64,000 nucleotides of DNA from an uncultured Acetatifactor sp. (GCA_910586215.1 CAJUGH010000004.1:62001-126000), one strand, 5' to 3'; positions 6,583 through 15,197 are shown, counted from the stretch's first letter. Numbers and translations: made by a program. The notes: a model not told the origin generated them from the letters alone.

Positions 6583-8814
6583 TCACTCTGCCAGATACAG
6601 CAAGACCCTGTTCTGAATCTTCCCAGCGACCTCTTCCGCACTGTAGTCTCCTGCCCACAAAGGTGCTGTTTCCTCCCTGATAATTCGCTTGATATCGTTC
6701 TGGATACCCGTCTCCCCTCCGGCCCGGGCATTTTCCACCATCCTTCGAAGAAGTTCCCTGTCTTCCTGGGAAGTTTCCAGTTTAGAACGGTATAACGTAT
6801 CTTTTTTCATGTAATCTTCAAAAGAATCTTTTCTGACCGGGAAAGAAAACATACTGCCCTGGTATCCGGCAGACAACAGGTATTCCAGGAACGTCCAGGC
6901 ACTTTCCTTCTTATCAGAAGCCGCATTGATCCCAAACCTATATTCTATTATCAGCTTATAAACGGGTCTGCCACCCTGGTTTGGATAGCCTGCCATTTCT
7001 GCATAAGAGCCGTTTGCAAGACTGCCATTATAATAGCTATAAGTCTGCACATCCAGGCTGCCCAAAGGGCATTCCTTCAGCAGATAGCCTTTCTCTGAGA
7101 AATACTTCCAGTCAGCGTCAAAATACCCCGGCTCCAGGGGATCATTGCGTACCCTGGCCGGAATGGGAAGTTTCTGGATACGTTCTAACAGGGAAATGAA
7201 TTCCGCACTGTCAAAACTGCACCCTCCCTCCCCGTCCAGGTAACTGTCCAGATCTGCCACAAGTGCTATATCCAAAATATAGCTCTTATAAATACTTTCG
7301 TTCTGGTCAATCACCAGGGAATCCGGATTAGATTCTGCCAGGGTCAGAAACTGGTCAACCGTCCATCCGCCATCATTTGTAGTACCCTTTTCCACCAGCC
7401 ATCCGGATAGGCCAAATTCCGGAATCACCTCCACCAGCCTCCCCCGGATGGTACCCGCCTCCCTTACGTTGTCCAGCAGGTCTTCTTCCTTTACCACATT
7501 ACTTGCAGCAAAATAAGGGGAAAGATTCTCCAGCACCCCTTTCTCTTCCAACGCTGCATCGTCCATGCTATACAGATACACCAGATCCGGTCCCTGTCCC
7601 TTCACAAGATCCAGGTGAAAAGCATCAATAGAGTCATAAGTCACCAGTTCTACCTGGCAGACTTCTGTCTGGCGGTTGAACCGACTGACCACCTCTTCCA
7701 CCTCTTCTATCTGAAATGGGAACAGTGTGAGCACTCCCATGGTAATGGTCTGCTTCTGGGGAAGCTCCTGCACATCCCGGTAATCCACCTTCACATAAGC
7801 CACATCCTCATAGGACCGTCTGGCCAATAGATAAAAGCCTCCTTCCGGCAGCACGCCCACCGCATCAATCATATAATCCTTCAAGTTCACCCGGCTATCT
7901 CCCCAGGAAAACAGCAGGGTTGTCCCTTTGTCATCCGGCCTGTATTGCCACAGTCCTGTACTGTCAGACACCAGGATTCCCATCTCATACCCGTCAAAAA
8001 TCTCCAGGGAAATATACTGGGATGGCTGCACAATGATATTCCCTATTTCAGTTTTTCCCTGGACACCAATAGAAAAAGACACAGCCTTATCCAATGCACA
8101 CCTGTCAAAATCCACCTTCCACAGGAAGATCTCATCGGTTCCCTCTATCTGGTACACATAGATCCCCTGCTCTCCGGCATTGACAAGGCCGCACCGGTTC
8201 CCCTGGTATGTCTCCCTGTTCCAGTCCGCATAAGCCATATCCACAAGATGACCATCCCGGGAAAAGAAAAAAAGTTCCCCTGTGGAAGCCGCCAGGCATA
8301 TCTCCCCCGCGGTGCTGACTGCCCCGTGTGCAACAGCTGACAGGGCCCCCTCCCGGTTTCCGGAATCCTCTTGCCAAATCTCCTGCTCATAGACAAGGGT
8401 ACCCGAAGCCGTCCACCTTTGTAAGAAGAACTGCCGTTCTCCTTCTCCCACCTGGTAAAACAGGTACAGGTCTCCCCCTTCATCCGCCTGGTACCAGAGA
8501 ATATCCCCGTGATCCACACTGGTCACACATTCTGCACCGCTGCCGCTATGGTCATCCCGGAAGATAGATATCCGCTCCAGTTCCTTTTCTTCACTTTCCT
8601 CATCCCATTCATATACCTGGTAATAATGGATATCGCCTATCAGAAAGGAAGCCATCTGCATCTGGTTTCCCGTACTCTCCCAGGAAGCTGCCGCCACCTG
8701 CTCCCCGGAGGGAGAGGAACCTGTTACAGGTTCCTCCGTGGCTAAAGCGCCGCAAGCCGTCAAAATGAACAGGGCTGACAGTACGGAAAAGAATAGCATG
8801 ATATACTTTTTCAT
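6583..8814 (-). CDS. Large lipoprotein with C-terminal solute-binding-like domain (paralog 2)
   Basis: 743 residues. The signal peptide MKKYIMLFFSVLSALFILTAC has the lipobox LTAC with the lipidated cysteine at residue 21. An N-terminal strand-rich region (residues about 50-350: YYQVYEWDEE, DLYLFYQVGEG, ELFFFSRDG) precedes a domain from about 356 related to extracellular sugar-binding proteins (VVSRFNRQTEVCQVELV, GPDLVYLYSMDD, WTFLEYLLSAGYQ, FPVRKDSFEDYM). It aligns over its whole length with the lipoprotein at 1352-3628, including the tail (EET..-GD-S-E-...KIQ-RV-LYL). Its ATG overlaps the TGA of the upstream cysteine-rich gene (ATGA), showing translational coupling, so the small proteins and the lipoprotein are made together. 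Function unknown. Confidence 0.85.
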   Translation of the reverse strand: MKKYIMLFFSVLSALFILTACGALATEEPVTGSSPSGEQVAAASWESTGNQMQMASFLIGDIHYYQVYEWDEESEEKELERISIFRDDHSGSGAECVTSVDHGDILWYQADEGGDLYLFYQVGEGERQFFLQRWTASGTLVYEQEIWQEDSGNREGALSAVAHGAVSTAGEICLAASTGELFFFSRDGHLVDMAYADWNRETYQGNRCGLVNAGEQGIYVYQIEGTDEIFLWKVDFDRCALDKAVSFSIGVQGKTEIGNIIVQPSQYISLEIFDGYEMGILVSDSTGLWQYRPDDKGTTLLFSWGDSRVNLKDYMIDAVGVLPEGGFYLLARRSYEDVAYVKVDYRDVQELPQKQTITMGVLTLFPFQIEEVEEVVSRFNRQTEVCQVELVTYDSIDAFHLDLVKGQGPDLVYLYSMDDAALEEKGVLENLSPYFAASNVVKEEDLLDNVREAGTIRGRLVEVIPEFGLSGWLVEKGTTNDGGWTVDQFLTLAESNPDSLVIDQNESIYKSYILDIALVADLDSYLDGEGGCSFDSAEFISLLERIQKLPIPARVRNDPLEPGYFDADWKYFSEKGYLLKECPLGSLDVQTYSYYNGSLANGSYAEMAGYPNQGGRPVYKLIIEYRFGINAASDKKESAWTFLEYLLSAGYQGSMFSFPVRKDSFEDYMKKDTLYRSKLETSQEDRELLRRMVENARAGGETGIQNDIKRIIREETAPLWAGDYSAEEVAGKIQNRVLLYLAE

Positions 8815-9125
8815 AAAACATTATGCTCCGTTTTGTAATATTTCCATGTGTCATACCAATTGTCATTGCAATTAGAATTTGTGCAGTAATGGTAATAGCG
8901 GGAATCGTAAAATAAACATTTTCCCACTCCATGCTCTTCACATCTGTCTGTACGTGTTCGAATCAGTTCAACCTTTTCCCTTCTCGCACCACAATGACAA
9001 TATCCATCCTGTTCTACCCCCACATGAGGTGAAATCATCCCTGTGTCCGATTGCGCATATGCCCTGGCAGGAGACATGAGCAATATCATAACACAGCTCA
9101 TACATAAAAATACTTTTTTCATCAT
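8811..9125 (-). CDS. Small exported six-cysteine protein (B)
   Basis: 104 residues from ATG at 9125, next to GGGAAAGG; an upstream ATG at 9152 adds a non-signal-like extension. The signal peptide MMKKVFLCMSCVMILLMSPARAYAQ is followed by a mature domain with DGYCHCG, RCEEHG, a cysteine nine residues later and YYHYCTNSNC. The same order (DGYCHCG, CPKHG, C, YYCTNKNC) is in the next gene upstream, so these are tandem paralogs. The stop TGA overlaps the ATG of the large lipoprotein. The cysteine and histidine pattern suggests a zinc-binding or disulfide-rich mini-domain. No known family recognised. Confidence 0.8.
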   Translation of the reverse strand: MMKKVFLCMSCVMILLMSPARAYAQSDTGMISPHVGVEQDGYCHCGARREKVELIRTRTDRCEEHGVGKCLFYDSRYYHYCTNSNCNDNWYDTWKYYKTEHNVL

Positions 9126-9180
9126 ACACCTTTCCCCTATCCTTCTTATCACTTTAACTGTTCAAATCACAGCAAATTTT

Positions 9181-9492
9181 TCATTTCATTGGTTCATGAT
9201 TATATTCTGGGTTGCTCCATTGATCCTGATAATCATCCCCGCAGTTTTTATTGGTACAATAATAATACCATGCCGACCGTGTGGAATGATAAAGTACACA
9301 CGATGGGCCATGCTTCGGGCATATCTCCATCTGTACCATAAAAAATTGCGTTTTTTCACGAGGATAACCGCAATGGCAATATCCATCTGGAACAGCATTG
9401 GCGCTCATGATTTCATAGGCCTGGGCACTTACATTTATGGGAGTAAACAAAGCCAGGCATATACTCGCCATTATAATGATAGTTTTTTTCAT
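9181..9492 (-). CDS. Small exported six-cysteine protein (C)
   Basis: 103 residues; AAAAAGGAG lies nine bases before the ATG. Signal peptide MKKTIIIMASICLALFTPINVSAQA, then DGYCHCGYPREK, CPKHGPSC and YYYCTNKNC. It is the first gene of an operon of at least three genes (this, 8811-9125, 6583-8814), probably also including 6195-6434. About half of its mature sequence is conserved with the neighbouring protein B; protein A at 3684-4040 is more distant. Function unknown. Confidence 0.8.
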   Translation of the reverse strand: MKKTIIIMASICLALFTPINVSAQAYEIMSANAVPDGYCHCGYPREKTQFFMVQMEICPKHGPSCVLYHSTRSAWYYYCTNKNCGDDYQDQWSNPEYNHEPMK

Positions 9493-9554
9493 TCACATTT
9501 CTCCTTTTTGTAATATATTTTTATCATATTTAATCACGCGTTCCGGTTACAACC

Positions 9555-9571
9555 TATAAATAGAATAGCAC
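9555..9571 (-). promoter_or_regulatory. Promoter core of the right-hand exported-protein operon
   Basis: Reading the minus strand, GTGCTATTCTATTTATA contains a TATTCT -10 box (9567-9562). The -35 position 17 bases upstream reads TTCCGC, a poor match, which suggests dependence on an activator. The same 17 bases occur at 49515-49531 before another lipoprotein gene. Confidence 0.5.
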
Positions 9572-9610
9572 AGTTTTGTCCACAGCGGAATCCCTCCACT
9601 GGAAATTATA

Positions 9611-9633
9611 ATGTTTCCATTTATGTTAAATTC
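9611..9633. promoter_or_regulatory. Second copy of the candidate operator
   Basis: Shares ATGTTTCCATTTA, GTT and AAATTC with 4141-4164. It lies about 43 bases upstream of the -10 box of the operon starting at 9492, a position suited to an upstream activator. The remainder of 9634-9749 shows no gene. Confidence 0.55.
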
Positions 9634-9749
9634 GGACATCAGCCCCTTCCTCCACTTCCGCTGTAGTATTTCCCATGACAACACTCAATCCACACATTTT
9701 CAACTCTCATAACAATCCCTATTCATTGCAACATCAAACACGCTCTTAC

Positions 9750-9789
9750 GAAAACAGCCATGCAGGCTTTCCTGTTCCTGCATGGCTGT
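9750..9789 (-). terminator. Rho-independent terminator of the copper operon
   Basis: CAGCCATGCAGG (9755-9766) and CCTGCATGGCTG (9777-9788) form a perfect 12-bp stem, followed on the minus strand by TTTT. It is 27 bases beyond the copA stop. Confidence 0.85.
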
Positions 9790-9815
9790 CTCAAGGTCTC
9801 GCGTCCTCGTGGCTC

Positions 9816-10025
9816 TTACGCGATTCCCTTCACCTCATACCCGGCTTCTGTCACGGCTCCCGTGAGCACCTCATCTGGCACTCCCTTGGCAAGTTCCACA
9901 GTGGCGGTCTTCTCCTCCAGACTCATGGTAACAGCCGTCACGCCCTCCAGGGCCTCCAGGGCTTTCTGCACCCTGCCAGTGCAGTGTGCACACATCATTC
10001 CTTCGATTGTCATGGTCTTTGTCAT
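9816..10025 (-). CDS. copZ: Probable internally initiated CopZ copper chaperone within copA
   Basis: An AAAGGAG site (10039-10033) lies seven bases before an ATG at 10025 that is in frame with copA. Starting there would yield a 69-residue protein with one HMA domain (MTKTMTIEGMMCAHC...), exactly the size of a free CopZ. In many Firmicutes copZ is a separate gene just after copA; here no stop codon separates them. Both a fused and a free form could be made from one mRNA. The site and frame are seen directly; use of the start is inference. Confidence 0.6.
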   Translation of the reverse strand: MTKTMTIEGMMCAHCTGRVQKALEALEGVTAVTMSLEEKTATVELAKGVPDEVLTGAVTEAGYEVKGIA

Positions 10026-12686
10026 GGTATTGCTCCTTTCTATTTCACCGGTTTGTTCCGGTATATTTTGCATTGTCACGGTATTGGCATTCTCCACAGG
10101 CTTTCCATCCAGATCCTGCCGGACTTCCCGGTTCTGCTCTGCTTTCTCCTGGAAACCGCTCCGGAAGCGGCGCAGCCGCAGGGCATTGCCCACCACGAAG
10201 ATACTGCTCAAGCTCATGGCTGCAGCCCCAAACATGGGATTTAACCGGATTTGGAACAGGGGATACCACAGGCCTGCTGCCAGGGGAATACCAATGCAGT
10301 TGTAGAAAAAGGCCCAGAACAGGTTCTCCTTGATGTTGCGGATCACTGCCCGGCTGAGCCTCACTGCCGTCACTGCATCCCGCAGGTCGCTCTTCATCAG
10401 CACAATATCCGCGCTCTCCATGGCCACATCTGTTCCTGCGCCAATGGCCATTCCCACATCTGCCGCCGCCAGTGCCGGGGCATCGTTGATCCCATCCCCG
10501 ATCATGGCTACCTTGTGTCCCTGGGCCTTCAAGGCGCTGATCTTCTTCTCCTTGTCCTGGGGCAGCACTTCAGCCACCACCTCAGGGATATCCAGCCTGG
10601 CCCGCACGGCTTCTGCCGTCCGGCGGTTGTCCCCGGTGAGCATCACCACCCGGATGCCCATTTTCCCAAAGCTGCGGATGGCCTGCCGGGAACTTGCCTT
10701 GATCTCATCAGCCACGCCGATCACCCCCAGGAACCTACCCTCTCCGGCCACCAGAAGGGGTGTCATACCCTCATCAGCCATGCGGTCAAATCCCTGCTCT
10801 ACCATAGGATCAATGGAAATATGGTTTTCCGCCATATAGGCCCGGTTCCCCACCAGGTACCTGGTGCCTGCCCTGGCTCCCCGGTCCAGGTGCCGGGCAG
10901 TCTGCACAGTCACCGCCAAAGGCCCATCCGCAGGATCCGGCACAAACAGGCTGGGGGGAATATCTTCCGCAAGCACCCCTTCCACCCCCCTGCCGAACAC
11001 AGCCTGGAAATCTTTTACTGGGGGAATGGGCAGCCCTGCTTCCTTCGCACGTTCCAGCACAGACTCTGCCAGGGGATGTTCGCTCTTTTTCTCCAGACCA
11101 GCGGCAATCTGCAGGAAGGTATCCAACGCCATATCCGGCACATACACGGACACCTCCATCACCTTCAGCCGTCCTGCGGTGATGGTCCCCGTCTTATCCA
11201 TTACCACTGTATCGATATCCCTGGCCTGCTGCAGGGCCTCCCCGGACTTGATCAGGATACCGTGCCCGGCCCCCACGCCGGTTCCCACCATGATGGCCAC
11301 CGGGGTAGCCAGACCCAGGGCACAGGGACAGGAGATCACCAGCACCGCAATGGCCGAGGAAATGGCGAATTCCGCCCCGGCTCCTGCCAACAGCCAGGCC
11401 AAAAGGGTCACCAGGGAAATGGCGATCACCACCGGCACGAACACCCCAGCCACCTTGTCTGCAAGCTGGGCGATTGGCGCCTTGCTGGCACTGGCCGCCT
11501 CCACCAGGCGGATGATCTGGGACAGGGTAGTGTCCTCCCCCACCCTGTCAGCCCGGCATTTTAAGAAGCCTGCCTTGTTCACTGTGGCAGATACCACCTT
11601 ATCCCCGGCCTGCTTCTCCACAGGAACACTCTCCCCGGTGATAGCCGCCTCGTCCACGCTGGAATTCCCCTCCAGAACAGTGCCGTCCACCGGTACCAGA
11701 CTGCCCGGCTTTACCAGGAAGGTATCCCCCGCCTGCAAATGTTCCGTGGGAACTTCCTGCTCCCTTCCATCCTCCGTCAGCAGGATAGCCGTCTTGGGGG
11801 ACAGATTCATCAGTTTGGTGATGGCTTCACTGGTCTTCCCCTTGGACCGGCTCTCCAGGTATTTGCCCACAGTGATCAAGGTCAGGATCATACCTGCGGA
11901 TTCAAAATACAGGTCATGGGCATATTGTTCCACCAGAGCCATGTCTCCATGTCCCAGGCCATAGCTGATCCGGTACATGGCAAAGATCCCGTATCCCAGG
12001 GATGCCGATGCCCCCAGGGCAATGAGGCTGTCCATATTGGGTGACAGGTGAGCCAGGGTCTTGAATCCCACTGCAAAAAATTTCCGATTCATGTACAGAA
12101 TGGGCAGTACCAGCAGTAGCTGTGTCATGGCGAAGGTCATGGCATTCTCATTCCCATGCAGGTACCGGTGGACAAAGGCAGGCATGGGAATCCCCAGTCC
12201 CTGGTGTACCATATGGTACATGGCCACATACATCAGTGGTATCAGAAAGCCAACGGATATCCCCAGCCGCCACTTTATGGCCCTGGCTTCCTCCACAGCC
12301 TTGCGGGTCAGACCATCCCTGTCGGAACGAGGAGCTGTAGGCCGTCCCTGGATCCCGCAGGCTGACGGACACACCCCAGTATGCCCTTCCGGCCCAGGCA
12401 TACTGCCTGTGGGGTTCCTGGTGTCATCTCCCGCCTGCACCCGCCTGCCCCTTTCCCCCGAAGCACCCCCGGGGATCTGCCAAGCCCCATACCCTGCTTT
12501 CTCCACGGCAGCCACAATCTCCCCACTGCCCAGCTGATCCTCCTTGTAGCTGACCTCCATGGTCTCTGTAAGCAGGTTCACGGAAGCCTTCTCCACACCT
12601 GCAAGCCTGTTCACAGCCTTCTCCACATGGGACGAGCAAGCCGAACAGGTCATCCCCGACACATGGTATCTCTCCTTCATATCCAT
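9816..12686 (-). CDS. copA: Copper-exporting P1B-type ATPase with an extra C-terminal metal-binding domain
   Basis: 956 residues, longer than a usual CopA of about 730-830. An N-terminal heavy-metal-associated domain (GMTCSACSSH, residues 9-18) is followed by a proline/glycine-rich linker, transmembrane helices, the actuator motif TGES, the ion-path motif CPC (CPCALGLATP), the phosphorylation motif DKTGT and the hinge GDGIND. The CPC motif marks monovalent copper transport out of the cell. A polar linker (RLRRFRSGFQEKAEQNREV onward) joins a second HMA domain at the C-terminus (GMMCAHC), which is equivalent to the copper chaperone CopZ. It lies 24 bases after csoR and must share its copper-controlled promoter. 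An internal ribosome site precedes the C-terminal domain (see 9816-10025). Confidence 0.95.
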   Translation of the reverse strand: MDMKERYHVSGMTCSACSSHVEKAVNRLAGVEKASVNLLTETMEVSYKEDQLGSGEIVAAVEKAGYGAWQIPGGASGERGRRVQAGDDTRNPTGSMPGPEGHTGVCPSACGIQGRPTAPRSDRDGLTRKAVEEARAIKWRLGISVGFLIPLMYVAMYHMVHQGLGIPMPAFVHRYLHGNENAMTFAMTQLLLVLPILYMNRKFFAVGFKTLAHLSPNMDSLIALGASASLGYGIFAMYRISYGLGHGDMALVEQYAHDLYFESAGMILTLITVGKYLESRSKGKTSEAITKLMNLSPKTAILLTEDGREQEVPTEHLQAGDTFLVKPGSLVPVDGTVLEGNSSVDEAAITGESVPVEKQAGDKVVSATVNKAGFLKCRADRVGEDTTLSQIIRLVEAASASKAPIAQLADKVAGVFVPVVIAISLVTLLAWLLAGAGAEFAISSAIAVLVISCPCALGLATPVAIMVGTGVGAGHGILIKSGEALQQARDIDTVVMDKTGTITAGRLKVMEVSVYVPDMALDTFLQIAAGLEKKSEHPLAESVLERAKEAGLPIPPVKDFQAVFGRGVEGVLAEDIPPSLFVPDPADGPLAVTVQTARHLDRGARAGTRYLVGNRAYMAENHISIDPMVEQGFDRMADEGMTPLLVAGEGRFLGVIGVADEIKASSRQAIRSFGKMGIRVVMLTGDNRRTAEAVRARLDIPEVVAEVLPQDKEKKISALKAQGHKVAMIGDGINDAPALAAADVGMAIGAGTDVAMESADIVLMKSDLRDAVTAVRLSRAVIRNIKENLFWAFFYNCIGIPLAAGLWYPLFQIRLNPMFGAAAMSLSSIFVVGNALRLRRFRSGFQEKAEQNREVRQDLDGKPVENANTVTMQNIPEQTGEIERSNTMTKTMTIEGMMCAHCTGRVQKALEALEGVTAVTMSLEEKTATVELAKGVPDEVLTGAVTEAGYEVKGIA

Positions 12687-12710
12687 CCTCCTTTCCGGTT
12701 GGCAACAGCC

Positions 12711-13250
12711 TTATTTCAGCTTCTTCATCAACTCCACGGCCTCCTCCACCACAGCCGTGTTGCCCTTCTTGATCTCCTCCACCACACAGGTCTCCATATG
12801 TTCCTTGAGGATCAGATACCCAAAAGACTGCAGGGCACTCTCCACCGCTGCAACCTGCACCAGAATGTCCCCACAGTAGCGGTTCTCGTCCAGCATGTTC
12901 CCGATCCCGGATAGCTGGCCTGCCATCCTGTTCAAGCGGTTTTTCAACTGCCGCAAGGCCGCCTGGTCCCTGGGTGTGGCCTTTTTATGGCAGCCACATG
13001 CCACTGCCTCCCCTGTCTGGAGTCCTTCCTCTTCCGGAAAATCCTCTTCTTCCAGGAAATCCTTTTCTTCCAGGAAATCCTTTTCTTCCAGGAGATCTTT
13101 TACTTCCTTGGGTGACACTTCTTCCGGGAATGCCTTACATTCTCTTCCACCTGTCTTATCCATTCCGTCCATATTCCTTTTGCTGCCCATCTCGTCCAGT
13201 TTGTTTTTACCATCCATCTCCTGCAAGCTTATCCCCTTCTCTTCCTCCAT
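12711..13250 (-). CDS. csoR: CsoR-type copper-sensing repressor with an acidic repeat N-terminus
   Basis: 179 residues; the CsoR/RcnR-like all-helical domain occupies about 90-179. The copper-binding set is present: the cysteine in RYCGD and the histidine and cysteine in KEHMETC. The preceding part contains ACGCHKK, which is common near the start of Lachnospiraceae homologs. Residues 1-85 are unusual: charged and acidic with tandem DFLEEK-type units encoded by an 18-bp DNA repeat near 13040-13105. The annotated ATG at 13250 has AGGAG directly adjacent; internal ATGs between 13215 and 13150 (for example before DKTGG) are possible, so the true start is uncertain. It should repress its own operon with copA through the palindromes at 13334-13388 and release them on binding Cu(I). 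Confidence 0.85.
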   Translation of the reverse strand: MEEEKGISLQEMDGKNKLDEMGSKRNMDGMDKTGGRECKAFPEEVSPKEVKDLLEEKDFLEEKDFLEEEDFPEEEGLQTGEAVACGCHKKATPRDQAALRQLKNRLNRMAGQLSGIGNMLDENRYCGDILVQVAAVESALQSFGYLILKEHMETCVVEEIKKGNTAVVEEAVELMKKLK

Positions 13251-13333
13251 CTCCTAGTGTTCCCGCCCCGCGCACCGGACATACAGCATTCCCTGCTGAT
13301 CCATTCTGGTGTTCCTATATTCCCGTGCATCAG

Positions 13334-13394
13334 AATACCCCCTAGGGGTATATCCCGTTTTCTACAGGATATACCCCTAGGGGGTATTTGTCAA
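13334..13394 (-). promoter_or_regulatory. CsoR-controlled promoter with two palindromic copper operators
   Basis: Reading the minus strand: TTGACA (13394-13389), 17-base spacer, TATCCT (13371-13366). The spacer is filled by ATACCCCCTAGGGGTAT. The same 17-mer occurs again at 13335-13351 downstream of the -10 box. Each is a G/C-tract palindrome of the CsoR type. Together 13334-13355 and 13367-13388 form an exact 22-bp inverted repeat around 11 bases, so two repressor tetramers could cover the promoter and start site. Confidence 0.85.
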
Positions 13395-13435
13395 GATTTA
13401 AGTTCAGGTTTTCTTTTCACCTTTCACACTTCCCG

Positions 13436-15049
13436 TCATGCCGATGCAATCGGCTCAAATACAAAATACTCTGCCCTAAGGCTGCCGCCTTCCCCACCCC
13501 CTTCCTGGATGGCGAACAGACCAGCCTTGACCCCTACCCAGCGCCCCGGCGTGGCCTGGGTGCTACGGCCTGCGGGATACAAGGCATCCTCCCTTGTGCC
13601 TACCTCAAAGGTAATGTCCAGGGCATCATGCACCCTCATACGGATGTAGAGTACCTCCCCGGGCAAAGCTTTCCGGTCCTCCAAGACATCCCCGTCATCT
13701 GCCGCTCTTAATTCCTTCCAGATTCCTGCCGCTGACAACTCTTCCCGCACTTCATCATCCTGGGTCCAGTTCCCGGTCCGCTGCTGCAGGTACAGCTTTC
13801 CTCCCTTTTTCACCACACACAGGGCTGTATAGCAGCCCCCCAGGGACACCATGCCCGCCACATCCCCAGGAAGCAAATCTTCCAGATGCAGGCAGGTGGT
13901 AATCTGGAACTGTGGGGCAGGCCATTTCTGTACCAGGAGATTGGGCACATCACAGAGCTGCAGCCTGTAGGCAGAGGGCTGGGCATATAACGTCAGTCCC
14001 CCTATCCCCAGGCGGTACCAGTTTTCCTTATAATTGGCGTTCCACTGCCACTGCAGCCCCAGCTTCTCCCCCTGGAAGAAGTCGCTGTCCTCCGGGGCAT
14101 CTGCCGGGTACTGTACACCCACGTCAGGCTTTTTATGGCGCAGCACCGGCTCCCCGCAGCCGTCCGTCTCCTTTACACCGATCACCGGCCAGTCATCCAC
14201 CCAGTGCATGGGCTGCAGGTGGATGATGCGCCCTGCATTCTCCACATCCTGGAAATGTAGGAACCAGTCCTCCCCGCCAGGGGTATCCACCCAGGCCCCC
14301 TGGTGAGGACCGTTGACCGGGGAAGCCCCCTGGTGCAGGACAATCCTTTCCTCATAAGGTCCATAGACATTCCGGGACCGCAGCACTGTCTGCCATCCGG
14401 TGGCCACCCCTCCTGCCGGGGCGAATATGTAGTAATAGCCATTCCGCTTGTACAGCTTGGGACCCTCGATGGTGGGCTGGGTGGCATGTCCGTCATAGAC
14501 AAACCGCCCGTCATCCAGTTCCCGGGAACAGTCCGGCGCAATGGGAGTGATATAGAGCATGCTCTTGAAGCCGATCCGGCTCCTGGCAAAAGCGCTTACC
14601 ATATAAGCCTTCCCGTCCTCATCCCAGAAAGGACAGGGATCAATCCATCCCACCACCTTCCGCACAAAGGCTGGCCTGCTCCATTTTCCAAAGGGATCCT
14701 CTGTCTTACACATCAAGATCCCTTCGTCCGGCATGGGAACAAACACATAATAGACTCCCTCATGGAAGCGGATGGAAGGTGCCCAGGCACCGCAGCCATG
14801 GGCCGGCTTCTCATACCGCTCAAAAGGCAGCCTGTCCATAATATAATTCACCACCTTCCAGTTCACCAGATCCCTGGAATGCAGCAGGGGCACTGCCGGG
14901 GTATTGCAGAAACTGGATGCAATCATAAAATAATCTTCCCCCACACGAATGGCATCCGGGTCTGAATAGTCCGTGTACAGGATGGGGTTGGTATAGGTGC
15001 CGTCCCCCTGGTCGGCAATCCACATCTTCTGAATCTTGTCTCTTTCCAT
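13436..15049 (-). CDS. Glycoside hydrolase family 43 (beta-xylosidase/arabinofuranosidase type)
   Basis: 537 residues from ATG at 15049, preceded by AAAAGGAG; the longer frame upstream has no such site. The five-blade propeller shows the GH43 catalytic triad: the general base Asp in YSDPDAIR (about residue 30), the Asp in GWIDPCPFWDEDG (about 135) and the acid Glu in IEGPKLYKRNG (about 193). The C-terminal third (from about 350, LGLQWQWNANYKENWY) fits the beta-sandwich found in two-domain GH43 xylosidases. No signal peptide, so it acts on imported oligosaccharides in the cytoplasm. No transporter is adjacent. Substrate specificity cannot be fixed from the sequence. Confidence 0.9.
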   Translation of the reverse strand: MERDKIQKMWIADQGDGTYTNPILYTDYSDPDAIRVGEDYFMIASSFCNTPAVPLLHSRDLVNWKVVNYIMDRLPFERYEKPAHGCGAWAPSIRFHEGVYYVFVPMPDEGILMCKTEDPFGKWSRPAFVRKVVGWIDPCPFWDEDGKAYMVSAFARSRIGFKSMLYITPIAPDCSRELDDGRFVYDGHATQPTIEGPKLYKRNGYYYIFAPAGGVATGWQTVLRSRNVYGPYEERIVLHQGASPVNGPHQGAWVDTPGGEDWFLHFQDVENAGRIIHLQPMHWVDDWPVIGVKETDGCGEPVLRHKKPDVGVQYPADAPEDSDFFQGEKLGLQWQWNANYKENWYRLGIGGLTLYAQPSAYRLQLCDVPNLLVQKWPAPQFQITTCLHLEDLLPGDVAGMVSLGGCYTALCVVKKGGKLYLQQRTGNWTQDDEVREELSAAGIWKELRAADDGDVLEDRKALPGEVLYIRMRVHDALDITFEVGTREDALYPAGRSTQATPGRWVGVKAGLFAIQEGGGEGGSLRAEYFVFEPIASA

Positions 15050-15197
15050 GGGCTTCTCCTTTTCATCACTGCTTTCCTGCCCTTCATTGTACCACAGACT
15101 GCCCATATTGTGGAATCTTTTTACCACTTTCCTGCAGGCAGCAACAGCGGCAGGGGTACTGTCCACTCTGTTCACAGCAGCAGCGACAGGATACTGT

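Noticed and set aside
6435..6731. N-terminal extension of the short exported protein
   Set aside because: It overlaps the end of the large lipoprotein gene and reads through the hairpin; the ATG at 6434 has a proper ribosome site and starts a signal peptide.
1352..8814. The two large lipoproteins as parts of sugar ABC importers
   Set aside because: They are about 300 residues longer than usual binding proteins and no permease or ATPase gene is near.
10251..11564. Long plus-strand open frame (437 codons) opposite copA
   Set aside because: It mirrors the high-GC codon use of copA, has no ribosome site and reads as His/Pro/Gly-rich nonsense.
13030..13110. Short tandem repeats as a possible CRISPR array
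   Set aside because: The 18-bp units are directly adjacent with no spacers and encode DFLEEK repeats within csoR.
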